This document shows positions 7,159 through 15,494 of a stretch of DNA of 64,000 nt, piece by piece. The first letter of the stretch is position 1. Each line of letters starts with the position of its first letter. The notes under the pieces are model-generated. The model saw nothing but the letters and a program-made list of their open reading frames with translations, was not told the origin of the DNA and made no database searches. Origin of the DNA: JAABRB01 sp963735025 (GTDB taxonomy: Bacteria > Pseudomonadota > Gammaproteobacteria > Burkholderiales > SG8-39); the NCBI GenBank assembly GCA_963735025.1, contig CAVTJG010000009.1:2170001-2234000 (forward strand). The letters are read 5' to 3'. The position numbers were made by a program, and so were the translations under genes.

Positions 7159-8558
7159 AGCGATTCACTCTTCTGGCGCTGGCGGCGGCGCTCGTCGCGC
7201 CCGGCGCGGCGCAGGCATCCGAGCCACGCATGCAGGATTTCGCGTGGACCGCGCCTCTCGGCGTCGACGGCCGCGACGCGCTCTACGTCGCCGAGTTGCC
7301 GCTCGCAGTCTATGCGGGCAGCGCGGGTAACAGCCTCGCCGATCTGCGGGTGTACAACGGCGCGGGCGAGATCGTGCCCTACGCCCTGCGCAGCGTCGCG
7401 ACGCCCGACGCGCGCCGACGCGCGGGCGTCCCGGTGCCCATGTTCCCCGTCTGGGGCAAGCCCGGCGTCGAGATCGACGGCGTCTCGGTCCGCGTGAAGC
7501 AGGGAAAGGGCGGCACGATCGTAAACGTCCAGAGCGATGCACGGAGTGCCGCGCCGCGGCGCGTTGCCGGCTATCTCGTCGACACGAGCGCGCTGGACGA
7601 GCGCCTGCAGGCGCTCGAATTCGAGTGGCCGGAGGATAGCGACGGTTATGTGGGACGCGTGCGCATCGAGTCCAGCGACGATCTTTCGCGCTGGGCGTTC
7701 GTCGCCGAGGGTCCGCTCGTCGCGCTGCGCCATGCCGGACACGTTCTCGCGCAGAAGCGCGTCGCGGTGAAGCGGGTGAAAGCGAAGTATCTCCGGGTGT
7801 CCTGGCCGGCTTCGCAGGCGATCCCGCCGCTCACCGCGATCCGCGCCGAGCCGATCGATTCCCCGGTCGCGTCGCCGCGCACATGGCACACCGTGGACGC
7901 GACGCCCGGCGAGCGGCCCGGCGAGTACCTGTTCGATCTTGGGGCGAACGCGCCATTCGACCGGCTGCGACTCGATCTGCCGATCCCGAACACGATTGCG
8001 CCGGTGGAGTTCCTCGTGCGTGCGAAGCCCTCCGACCCCTGGCGGCTCGCCGCGTCGGCGACGGTCTACCGACTCAACCAGGGCGGGGAATCCTTCGTCA
8101 GCGCAGACACCATGGTCCGGCCTACTCGCGAGCGCTACTGGATGGTGCGCGTCGACTCGCGCAGCGGCGGGCTAGGCAGCGGATCGCCGAAGCTCACTGC
8201 CGGGTTCATTCCGCAGCAGGTGCTGTTCGTCGCCCGCGGTGCGGGACCTTACGTGCTGGCGTTCGGTGCCGCGAAAGTCCCGAGCGCGGCCTTGGCCGTC
8301 GCGACCCTCGTGCCAGGCTACCGCGACGACAAGCCGCTCGAGGCCGCGCATGCAACCCTCGGCGACGCGCGCGCGCAGGTGCGCGCACCGTCGCCCTGGC
8401 CCCAGTGGCTGGAACTCGATCCTGGCGATTGGAAAAAGCTCACGCTGTGGGCAGTGCTCGTCAGTGGCGTCGCGTTGCTCGCGTGGATGGCCTGGCGGTT
8501 GAGCGCGCAGATGAACAAGCCCACCGGCGGCGGACCGGACTCGAACGGCGCCTCCTAG
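7155..8558 (+). CDS. DUF3999 exported, membrane-anchored protein
   Basis: A 467-residue protein starting at the ATG at 7155, which overlaps the DUF2339 stop. Residues 1-22 (MKRFTLLALAAALVAPGAAQA) are a signal peptide. The long middle part is soluble and beta-rich, with a sequence of the DUF3999 type, for example FAWTAPLGVDGRDALYVAELP. Near residue 430 the segment LTLWAVLVSGVALLAWMAW is a transmembrane helix followed by a short cytoplasmic tail. It should therefore sit in the periplasm, anchored to the inner membrane, probably in complex with the DUF2339 partner. The function is unknown. A 76 bp repeat element lies immediately downstream. Confidence 0.78.
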   Translation: MKRFTLLALAAALVAPGAAQASEPRMQDFAWTAPLGVDGRDALYVAELPLAVYAGSAGNSLADLRVYNGAGEIVPYALRSVATPDARRRAGVPVPMFPVWGKPGVEIDGVSVRVKQGKGGTIVNVQSDARSAAPRRVAGYLVDTSALDERLQALEFEWPEDSDGYVGRVRIESSDDLSRWAFVAEGPLVALRHAGHVLAQKRVAVKRVKAKYLRVSWPASQAIPPLTAIRAEPIDSPVASPRTWHTVDATPGERPGEYLFDLGANAPFDRLRLDLPIPNTIAPVEFLVRAKPSDPWRLAASATVYRLNQGGESFVSADTMVRPTRERYWMVRVDSRSGGLGSGSPKLTAGFIPQQVLFVARGAGPYVLAFGAAKVPSAALAVATLVPGYRDDKPLEAAHATLGDARAQVRAPSPWPQWLELDPGDWKKLTLWAVLVSGVALLAWMAWRLSAQMNKPTGGGPDSNGAS

Positions 8559-8562
8559 ATCA

Positions 8563-8638
8563 GTCATTCCCGCGCAGGCGGGAACCCAGGATGTCAGTGC
8601 ATGAGCCAATTGTGGATTCCCGCTTGAGCGGGAATGAC
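8563..8638. repeat. REPIN-like 76 bp element, copy 1
   Basis: Outer ends GTCATTCCCGC and GCGGGAATGAC are inverted repeats. Each belongs to a hairpin with a 4-base loop: stems at 8567-8573/8578-8584 and 8616-8623/8628-8635. The total length of 76 bp is identical in all four copies in the window. It lies between the DUF3999 gene and a convergent small gene. Confidence 0.85.
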
Positions 8639-8661
8639 AACCTGGATACTGCTGAGCCTCC

Positions 8662-8886
8662 CTAGCGACGCCCGCTGCGACCCCAGACGTAGCGTACCAG
8701 CCGCTGCCAGCGGTTCTGCGGCTGCACGAGCGGGTTATGCACCTTCTGCGCCGCCCGATCGCGCTCGACGCTCTTCCGCACCTGTTCGTGGATCTGCCGC
8801 AGCGTCATGCCGCCCGGACCTTTCATGCGGTCCGGCAGGTTGTCCGACAGTTCGGGATCGGGCTTGTCGTGTTTCGGGTCTGACAC
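8662..8886 (-). CDS. Small charged hypothetical protein
   Basis: A 74-residue hydrophilic protein I do not recognise. It begins MSDPKHDKPDPELSDN and is rich in D, P, K and R. A predicted helix around MTLRQIHEQVRKSVERDRAAQ occupies the middle, with a basic, tryptophan-containing tail (WQRLVRYVWGRSGRR). There is no signal peptide or membrane segment. The start is a GTG complementary to 8884-8886, preceded by a GGAG site 8 bases upstream, which makes translation plausible. It is convergent with the DUF3999 gene and divergent from aroC. Codon use resembles the neighbours. Confidence 0.6.
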   Translation of the reverse strand: MSDPKHDKPDPELSDNLPDRMKGPGGMTLRQIHEQVRKSVERDRAAQKVHNPLVQPQNRWQRLVRYVWGRSGRR

Positions 8887-9030
8887 TGCGCACTCCGGAT
8901 TTCACGACGGAATCGGGCGACGATTGCGAAATGGTACCCGATGCATGCAATCTCTCTCGATCGCGGACCTGGGCGTCGGGCGTGCTAGACTTTTGACTGG
9001 AATTTCCAAGGCTTAGGCGAGTGTAGGCAC

Positions 9031-10131
9031 GTGTCCGGCAACACTTTCGGCAAGCTGTATTGCGTGACGTCTTTCGGCGAGAGCCACGGACCGGCGTATG
9101 GCGGCGTGGTGGACGGCTGTCCGCCGGGATTGGCGCTCGCCGAGGCGGACATCCAGATCGAGCTCGACCGTCGCAAGCCTGGTACTTCGCGCCACGTCAC
9201 CCAGCGTCGCGAGACCGATACCGTCGAGCTCCTGTCCGGCGTCTTCGAAGGTACGACGACCGGCACCGCGATCGGATTCCTGATCCGGAACGAGGACCAG
9301 CGCAGCAAGGACTACAGCGCGCTCGCCGACACTTTCCGCCCGGGACACGCCGACTACACGTACTGGCAGAAATACGGCATCCGCGACTATCGCGGCGGTG
9401 GCCGCGCGTCGGCCCGGGAGACGATGGTCCGTGTGGTGGCCGGCGCGATCGCGAAGAAATACCTGCGCGAGAAATTCGGCGTGTCGATTCGCGGCTATCT
9501 TGCGCAGCTCGGCCCGCACGTCATTCCGTTCGAGTCGTGGGAGGCCGTGAACGGGAATCCGTTCTTCGTGCCGAACGCGGGAATCGTTCCGCAGCTCGAA
9601 GCGCACATGGACGCGCTACGTGAAGCAGGTGATTCCTGCGGCGCGAAAGTCACCGTCGTCGCCGAAGGCGTGCCGGTCGGCTGGGGCGAGCCCGTGTACG
9701 ACCGCCTCGATGCCGATCTCGCCCACGCCATGATGGGCATCAACGCCGTGAAGGGCGTCGAGATCGGCGCGGGCTTTGCATCGGTGGCGCAGCGTGGCAC
9801 CGAGCATGGCGACGAGCTCACACCCGGAGGATTCCTCTCGAACAACGCGGGTGGCGTGCTCGGCGGCATCACGACCGGCCAGGACGTCGTCGTCCACATC
9901 GCGCTCAAACCGACTTCGAGCATCCGAGTTCCGCGCCGCTCGATTGACCGTCAGGGCAAAGCCACCACCGTCTCCACGACCGGTCGTCACGACCCGTGCG
10001 TCGGCATCCGCGCGACGCCGATTGCCGAGGCCATGCTCGCGATCGTTCTGATGGATCACGCGCTGCGCCACCGCGCGCAGAACGCCGACGTCGCACCCCC
10101 GACGCCGCCGATTCCCGGCAAAGTGAAATAG
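9031..10131 (+). CDS. aroC: Chorismate synthase
   Basis: This enzyme makes chorismate from 5-enolpyruvylshikimate-3-phosphate, the last step of the shikimate pathway, using reduced FMN. The 366-residue length and sequence match bacterial AroC: GESHG at residues 16-20, the signature GGGRASARET, and DVVVHIALKPTSSI. The start is a GTG at 9031 (MSGNTFGKLYCVTSFGESHG) with only a weak upstream purine stretch. It is monocistronic here and convergent with the following minus-strand gene. Its product feeds the tryptophan genes further along the window. Confidence 0.97.
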   Translation: MSGNTFGKLYCVTSFGESHGPAYGGVVDGCPPGLALAEADIQIELDRRKPGTSRHVTQRRETDTVELLSGVFEGTTTGTAIGFLIRNEDQRSKDYSALADTFRPGHADYTYWQKYGIRDYRGGGRASARETMVRVVAGAIAKKYLREKFGVSIRGYLAQLGPHVIPFESWEAVNGNPFFVPNAGIVPQLEAHMDALREAGDSCGAKVTVVAEGVPVGWGEPVYDRLDADLAHAMMGINAVKGVEIGAGFASVAQRGTEHGDELTPGGFLSNNAGGVLGGITTGQDVVVHIALKPTSSIRVPRRSIDRQGKATTVSTTGRHDPCVGIRATPIAEAMLAIVLMDHALRHRAQNADVAPPTPPIPGKVK

Positions 10132-10140
10132 CTGAATCTG

Positions 10141-10166
10141 TCATTCCCTCCTCTCCCACGAGGGGA
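10141..10166. repeat. C/G-rich imperfect palindrome between convergent genes
   Basis: The sequence CATTCCCTCCTCTCCCACGAGGGGAAAG can fold on its CCCTC and GAGGGG arms. It resembles the CCCCTCC/GGAGGGG palindromes at 33346 and 57628. It lies between the aroC stop and the convergent membrane-fusion gene, where it may also help transcript termination. Confidence 0.4.
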
Positions 10167-10182
10167 AAGAACTTCTGCGCGA

Positions 10183-13100
10183 CTAGCGCTGTTCCGCGGC
10201 GAGCTTTCGGACTACCGCGAGATAGGCGTAGAGCAGGCGGATATCAACGTCGACGGCGGCGCCCTGCGAGTGCCGGTTCCAGACTTGCGTCGCGCCTTCG
10301 TAATCGCGCGTCGCCAGGAGACCGGTGAGTGCGGCGGTGAGCAGGTATTGCTGCGTCTTCGGAGTGAGGTCGCGGCTCGTCCCAAGGAGCTCCGTCGCGA
10401 TCTTCCCCATGCGCGCGGCGTCGTGCGCGCCGACGGCGGCGAACAGCTCGATCCAGCTGCGATCCGTCGCGGTGAGGCGCTTGATGCAGTCGTTGCGCTC
10501 GAAGCTCGACCAGACTGCGCTTGCGTCCGCAGCGGGCAGGTCGGAGTTTACCGATCGCGCGACACCGGTTGCCGAGCGCACCCACATGTCGGTCTTCTGC
10601 GGATCGATGCAGTCGATGCCGCGCAGCTGCACGAGCTCGAGATCCTTTTGCAACTGGGCAGGAATCCCGTGCGGCTCCGGGAGCGTGGCGCCGATCAGGA
10701 AATCGCGCGCATAGGCAGCGCGCCGCGCGTGTTCGATTCGGTCGAGATAGTCATCGCCGTCAAGCGAGATGGGCCGGGTGTGGCGCGGCCGCCCTTCCAG
10801 GATCTCCACCACCGGCACGCCGGCGGCCCCGATTCGCGTGATCTCGCCCGCCTGCGTCTGCAGGAATCGATATCGTGCCGCGTTGAGATCGAGGTACGGG
10901 TAGTAATCGGAATTGGGTGGGATGTTGTAGGAGAGGAAGAGCGGGTGCAGCGCTTGCTTGCCGCCCAGCCGACGAATCTCCATGTCGCCGATCGTCTGCA
11001 CGTGTACCTTGCGCAGCTCCTGTCCGACGCCAGGGTGCGCTGCAAAGACGTCGGCGAGCGGTCGGGCAAGCGTTGCCGGGTCTCCGGCCACGATCAGGAG
11101 ATCCGAATCGGTCGTCGCGTAGATCGCGTAGTCCGGAAAGTTCTGCGCGAGCGCGCGCATCACCGAGGCAATCAGCTTCACGTCGATCTCGTAGAGCTGG
11201 AACCATTGCACCAGCACGCCGCCGCGGTTGAGGTACCGACGCACGAGCCGGTAGAACTCGTCGGTGAAGAGACTCGAGACACCGCTCACCCACGGGTTGG
11301 AGGGCTCCGAGATGATGATGTCGTAGCGCCTGTTCTGGGTCGAAAAGAACGTCTTGGCATCGTCGAAGACGATGTTGCTGCGCGGGTCCGCGAACGCGTT
11401 CGCGTTGCGTGCCGCGAATTGCCGCGATGCCTCGGCCATTGCCGGCTCGATCTCGATGGTATCGACACGCTCGAGCGTCCGGCTCCCGAGCAGCGTGTGG
11501 GTGGTGAGGCCGGTGCCGATGCCGATCACCGCGGCGGTGCGCGCGTCGGGCAGGATGGCAAGCGGCAGCGCGGCGGTCATCACCATCGTGATTTCGTCCG
11601 AAATCCGCTTGCCCGGACCGAGGTTGATTGCGCCGTCCGACTTGCCGTTCGTGCGCAGCGACAGCCCTTCGTCGAAGGCCAGCAGGCTCACCGAAGTCGT
11701 CTTGCCGTCGCGGTAAAACTGGAGCGTCGCATCCGCCGCCGAGAAGATCTCGCCGCGCCGGAAGACGCCGGACGCCATCCGGTGATAGTCGAACGAGACG
11801 CCGAGCGCGATGACCGCGAACGCGATCACCGACGCCGCGGTCGCGACGTGCACGAGGCGCGGCGCATCTTGCCGGGCGAATCGCCAGAGGAGCACCATGC
11901 CGAGCGCAATGTCGATCACGGCGCCCGCCGTGATGAGGCCCTTGAGGCCGAGCAGCGGCATGCCGATGTGTGCGGCCACGACCACCCCGACGATCGAGCC
12001 CAGCGTGTTCGACGCATAGACGTTGCCGATGGAGCGTTCGCCATGCCCGCTTCGCAGCAGCACGAAGGTGATCAACGGCAGTGTCATCCCGGCGCAGAAC
12101 GTTGCCGGAAGCATGACGCCGAGCGCGATCACGTGGCTGGAGGCGAGGAAGATCGCGTAACCCGAATCGGTCCGCGCCGTGCCCTTGATGACGAGCTGCA
12201 TCAGATCGAAGGTCGCGCCATAGAGCGGCAACGTCGCTAGCGCCGCGATGCCCATGGCGACCTGAACCACGCCGAGAAAGCGCAATGGCTCCGGCGTGCG
12301 GTCGATACGCCGGCGCACCCACAGACCGCCGAGCGCCAGGCCGAGGATGAAGGCCGAGAGCATGAGCTCGAACGAGTGCGTCGCCGAGCCAAGCACCAGC
12401 GAGAGCATTCGTATCCACCCGATCTCGTAGATGAATGACGCGGCGCCCGTGAGAAACGCGATCGCGAGCATGAGCCGCACACTCGCTGCCAACGGCGGCG
12501 TCAGATGCTCGGAATTTGTGGAGTGTGGGGCACGTGCCAGGCCCGGCGCCGGGTCGGGATCCTTCGCGAGCAGCCACACGAAGGCGGCGAGTCCGATGTT
12601 CAGCACGCCCGCGAACTGGATTGTTCCGGGCAGCCCCAGCTTGTCGATCAGCAGGAAGCCGCTCGCGAGCACGCCGATTGCGGCGCCAAAGCTGTTTGTG
12701 AAATAGAGCAGTGCCAGCGCTTCGCCGGGACGCTCGGGATGGCGCCGCAGCAGACCGGCGCTCATCAGAGGAAATGTCATCCCGAGCAGAATGGATTGCG
12801 GCAGGATCAGTACGCCGGCGAGGCTCCACTTGAACAGCGTAGCCGCCGAGGCATTGGCAAGCGCGGGAAGCACCGATGCATAAGCGGTGTCGGTCGCGGC
12901 GACGAACACACCGTGAAAAGCGAACGCGGCGAGACCGATGAGCGCTTCGACGACCGCATAGCCGCGCAGAAGGTTGGGCCAGCGCACGCCGCGCAGGCTC
13001 GCGATCCATGCGCCGGCAGCCATTCCGCCCATGAACAGCGCGAGCACCAGCGTCTGGGCATATGCGGCATGGCCCAGGAAGAGTTTGAGGTAGTGGCTCC

Positions 13101-13197
13101 AGATCGACTCGTAGATGAGCCCGGCGAACCCGGAAATCGTGAAGAGCGCGAAGAGCGCCGTCCGATGCCAGGCGATGTTTTCTCGTTCCGCAGTCAA
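10183..13197 (-). CDS. Membrane/spermidine-synthase-like fusion protein
   Basis: A 1004-residue inner-membrane protein. The N-terminal ~450 residues contain about 12-14 membrane helices in a transporter-like arrangement, beginning ALFALFTISGFAGLIYESIW. The segment from about 480 to 720 is a methyltransferase fold of the spermidine-synthase type: AAVIGIGTGLTTHTLLGS, an acidic IEIEPAM motif, and SEPSNPWVSGVSSLFT. A soluble region of about 250 residues follows. Such fused MFS/spermidine synthase-like proteins are common in Proteobacteria, but true aminopropyl transfer is unproven. I take the TTG complementary to 13195-13197 as start because the protein begins there with a family-like sequence, though no clear ribosome-binding site precedes it. 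Confidence 0.75.
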   Translation of the reverse strand: MTAERENIAWHRTALFALFTISGFAGLIYESIWSHYLKLFLGHAAYAQTLVLALFMGGMAAGAWIASLRGVRWPNLLRGYAVVEALIGLAAFAFHGVFVAATDTAYASVLPALANASAATLFKWSLAGVLILPQSILLGMTFPLMSAGLLRRHPERPGEALALLYFTNSFGAAIGVLASGFLLIDKLGLPGTIQFAGVLNIGLAAFVWLLAKDPDPAPGLARAPHSTNSEHLTPPLAASVRLMLAIAFLTGAASFIYEIGWIRMLSLVLGSATHSFELMLSAFILGLALGGLWVRRRIDRTPEPLRFLGVVQVAMGIAALATLPLYGATFDLMQLVIKGTARTDSGYAIFLASSHVIALGVMLPATFCAGMTLPLITFVLLRSGHGERSIGNVYASNTLGSIVGVVVAAHIGMPLLGLKGLITAGAVIDIALGMVLLWRFARQDAPRLVHVATAASVIAFAVIALGVSFDYHRMASGVFRRGEIFSAADATLQFYRDGKTTSVSLLAFDEGLSLRTNGKSDGAINLGPGKRISDEITMVMTAALPLAILPDARTAAVIGIGTGLTTHTLLGSRTLERVDTIEIEPAMAEASRQFAARNANAFADPRSNIVFDDAKTFFSTQNRRYDIIISEPSNPWVSGVSSLFTDEFYRLVRRYLNRGGVLVQWFQLYEIDVKLIASVMRALAQNFPDYAIYATTDSDLLIVAGDPATLARPLADVFAAHPGVGQELRKVHVQTIGDMEIRRLGGKQALHPLFLSYNIPPNSDYYPYLDLNAARYRFLQTQAGEITRIGAAGVPVVEILEGRPRHTRPISLDGDDYLDRIEHARRAAYARDFLIGATLPEPHGIPAQLQKDLELVQLRGIDCIDPQKTDMWVRSATGVARSVNSDLPAADASAVWSSFERNDCIKRLTATDRSWIELFAAVGAHDAARMGKIATELLGTSRDLTPKTQQYLLTAALTGLLATRDYEGATQVWNRHSQGAAVDVDIRLLYAYLAVVRKLAAEQR

Positions 13198-13378
13198 TTG
13201 AATGCTTTGAGTGCCCGGGAGGACGCGCGTTGGTTGTGGTCGTCAGCGCCTGACGATGCAACGGATTCTAAGCGATGCGGAGGCCCGGTGCGGCATTCTC
13301 GCAGGTGAACTAACATCCCTTCGCGTTCTGCCGCGAATTCGCCGCGCCGGGCGCACCTGCCGCCGATAATCCCCGCCC

Positions 13379-14563
13379 GTGACCGTTCCCTACGCCCGCC
13401 TGTCGGCGGTCTATTTCGCCTACTTCGCGTTCGTGGGCGCGTTCGCGCCCTATTTCAGCCTGTATCTGAAGTCCGTCGGCGCCAGCGCGTGGGAGATCGG
13501 CGTGCTGATCTCGGTCATGCAGCTGACGCGGGTGTTCGCTCCGAACTTCTGGGCATGGTTTGCCGACCATCACGGGCGCCGCGTTGCATTGATGCGTGCG
13601 TCGCTCGCGCTGGCGGCGCTCTCGTTCGTCGGAATCTACGCGACGCGATCGTTCTGGGGAATATTCTTTGTCCTGATGCTGCTTGCATTCTTCTCGAGCG
13701 CGGCGAATCCGCTGTTGGAGGCCACGACGTTCAGCGCATTGCGCGGCCGGCTCGAGCGCTACGGCACCATTCGCATGTGGGGCTCGGTCGGATTCATCGT
13801 CGCGGTGCTGGTCGTGGGGGCCGCGCTCGATCGACTTGCCATCGACAATCTCCTCTGGATGCTGCTCGGCGTACTGGCCGTCACCGCGGCGCTCACCTGG
13901 CTTCTCCCGAGCGGTGGGGACCCGCGTCCGACCGAGCGCGAACGGCTTTGGCTCGTCCTGCGGCGCCCCGAGGTCGTCGTTTTGCTCGGCGCGTGCTTCC
14001 TGATGAGCGTGTCGCACGGCGCGCTCTTCACGTTCTTTTCCATCTACCTGACCGATCTCGGTTACACCACGACCGCCGTCGGCGTGCTGTGGTCGCTCGG
14101 GGTGATCGCCGAGATACTCGTGTTCCTCGCGGCGCCGCGGTGGATGACGCGGTTCGACCCACGCACTATCCTGATCGCGAGCTTCGCGTGCGCGGTCGCG
14201 CGCTTTCTGCTCATCGGGTGGGGCGCCCGGAGCGCGGCGCTGGTCACGATCGCCCAGATCCTGCACGCGGCGAGCTTTGGGTCCTATCATCTCGCGGCGC
14301 TCGCGGTCGTCAACGCCTGGTTCACCGGGGCGCGGCAGGTGCGTGGCCAGGCCATCTATCTCAGCCTGTCGTTCGGCGCCGGCGGGTTCCTCGGGGGGCT
14401 GGCGAGCGGGGCGCTGTGGGGCGCGGTCGGGCCAGCCTGGACGTTCACGGCTTCGAGTGTCGCGGCCGGGGCGGGGCTCGGCGTGCTGTTCCTGCGAAAA
14501 TCGCTCATGCCCACGCCGAGCATCGCGAACCCGGCATCCTCGGAACGGTCAGAGACCGCGTAG
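13379..14563 (+). CDS. MFS transporter, HcaT-like (MFS_1-like family)
   Basis: A 394-residue 12-helix major facilitator. It starts at a GTG (MTVPYARLSAVYFAYFAFVG), and the first loop contains FADHHGRR, the usual MFS motif between helices 2 and 3. The sequence resembles the HcaT/YcaD-like group (SLYLKSVGASAWEIGVLISV). The substrate cannot be told. A -10-like GATAAT at 13365-13370 lies only 9 bases before the GTG and no ribosome-binding site is evident. The mRNA may therefore be leaderless, which is an inference. It is divergent from the membrane-fusion gene. Confidence 0.8.
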   Translation: MTVPYARLSAVYFAYFAFVGAFAPYFSLYLKSVGASAWEIGVLISVMQLTRVFAPNFWAWFADHHGRRVALMRASLALAALSFVGIYATRSFWGIFFVLMLLAFFSSAANPLLEATTFSALRGRLERYGTIRMWGSVGFIVAVLVVGAALDRLAIDNLLWMLLGVLAVTAALTWLLPSGGDPRPTERERLWLVLRRPEVVVLLGACFLMSVSHGALFTFFSIYLTDLGYTTTAVGVLWSLGVIAEILVFLAAPRWMTRFDPRTILIASFACAVARFLLIGWGARSAALVTIAQILHAASFGSYHLAALAVVNAWFTGARQVRGQAIYLSLSFGAGGFLGGLASGALWGAVGPAWTFTASSVAAGAGLGVLFLRKSLMPTPSIANPASSERSETA

Positions 14564-14588
14564 ATTCGAGGTGGAAGGTGGCACGAAC

Positions 14589-15416
14589 TTGAAGTGGCGA
14601 TTCATCCGGCTGGCGGGCATGGCGCTCTGCGCTGCGGTGGCGGGCACACTGATCCTCGGTGGCTGCGCGAGCACCACAAACCCGGGCACTGTCGGGATCG
14701 AGCGACAGCAGGCATTGCTCGTCTCGTCGGCCCAGATTGATCAGGCGGCCGCGCAGTCCTACCGCAAGATCATCGCCGATGCCTCTCGCAAGGGCCTGCT
14801 CGATCGCAACCCGCAGCAAGTCGCGCGCGTCCGCGCGATCGCGCAGCGTCTGATCGCCCAGACCGGGACGTTCCGACCCGACGCGCTGCGCTGGAAGTGG
14901 GAGGTGAACGTCATCACATCCAAGGAGCTGAACGCCTGGTGCATGCCGGGCGGCAAGATCGCCGTGTACACCGGGCTGCTGGATAAGCTGCAGCTCACGG
15001 ACGCCGAGCTTGCCGCAGTGATGGGCCACGAGATCGCCCATGCGCTGCGCGAGCACGGCCGCGAACGCGCGTCCGAGCAGGTCGCGACAGCGGCGGTGAT
15101 CGGCATCGCCGCCGCCGTGCTGGGCGCGCCGAGCGGTAGCGCCGACCTTGCCGGGATGGTTGCCGATCTGACGATCAGCAAGCCGAACTCCCGGACACAC
15201 GAGGTCGAGGCCGACCGGATCGGCGTCGAGCTTGCTGCGCGCGCCGGATACGATCCCTATGCCGCGGTCACCGTGTGGGAGAAGATGGCGCGTGAAGGAG
15301 GGAGCGAGCCGCCACAGTTTCTGTCGACTCACCCGTCGTCCGCCAGCCGCATCGCGGACCTCAAAGTGTATGCGGCGCGGGTGGAGCCGCTCTATCAGCA
15401 GGCGCGGAGTCGCTGA
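14589..15416 (+). CDS. M48-family zinc metalloprotease, lipoprotein
   Basis: A 275-residue periplasmic protease related to LoiP/YcaL and BepA, which process or degrade misfolded outer-membrane proteins. The N-terminus is a lipoprotein signal with lipobox LGGC (C28). The zinc motif HEIAH is at residues 147-151. The third ligand is probably E207 in THEVEADRIG, and STHPSSASRI near the C-terminus is also typical. The start is a TTG at 14589, supported by a GGAAGG purine run about 9 bases upstream; an internal ATG would cut the signal peptide. It directly follows the MFS gene, possibly in one transcript. Outer-membrane quality control is inferred from the family. Confidence 0.87.
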   Translation: MKWRFIRLAGMALCAAVAGTLILGGCASTTNPGTVGIERQQALLVSSAQIDQAAAQSYRKIIADASRKGLLDRNPQQVARVRAIAQRLIAQTGTFRPDALRWKWEVNVITSKELNAWCMPGGKIAVYTGLLDKLQLTDAELAAVMGHEIAHALREHGRERASEQVATAAVIGIAAAVLGAPSGSADLAGMVADLTISKPNSRTHEVEADRIGVELAARAGYDPYAAVTVWEKMAREGGSEPPQFLSTHPSSASRIADLKVYAARVEPLYQQARSR

Positions 15417-15461
15417 GGTGGCATCGAGCCACCCGCGTGGGCTGCGTCGGGATCGTCCATT

Positions 15462-15486
15462 CCGCTATAATTCCAGGACTTAGCGG
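15462..15486 (+). promoter_or_regulatory. Putative leuC promoter with inverted repeat
   Basis: A perfect -10 box TATAAT lies at 15466-15471; the -35 region is weak. The -10 is inside an inverted repeat, CCGCTA and TAGCGG, separated by 13 bases (15462-15486). The leader before the leuC ATG is only about 17 bases, so no leucine attenuator fits here. Control by a repressor at the inverted repeat is possible but speculative. Confidence 0.45.
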
Positions 15487-15494
15487 ACCCCGTC

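Noticed and set aside
10270..12240. A 656-codon plus-strand frame opposite the membrane/spermidine-synthase-like fusion
   Set aside because: It is an antisense shadow with the same charged composition and no ribosome-binding site.
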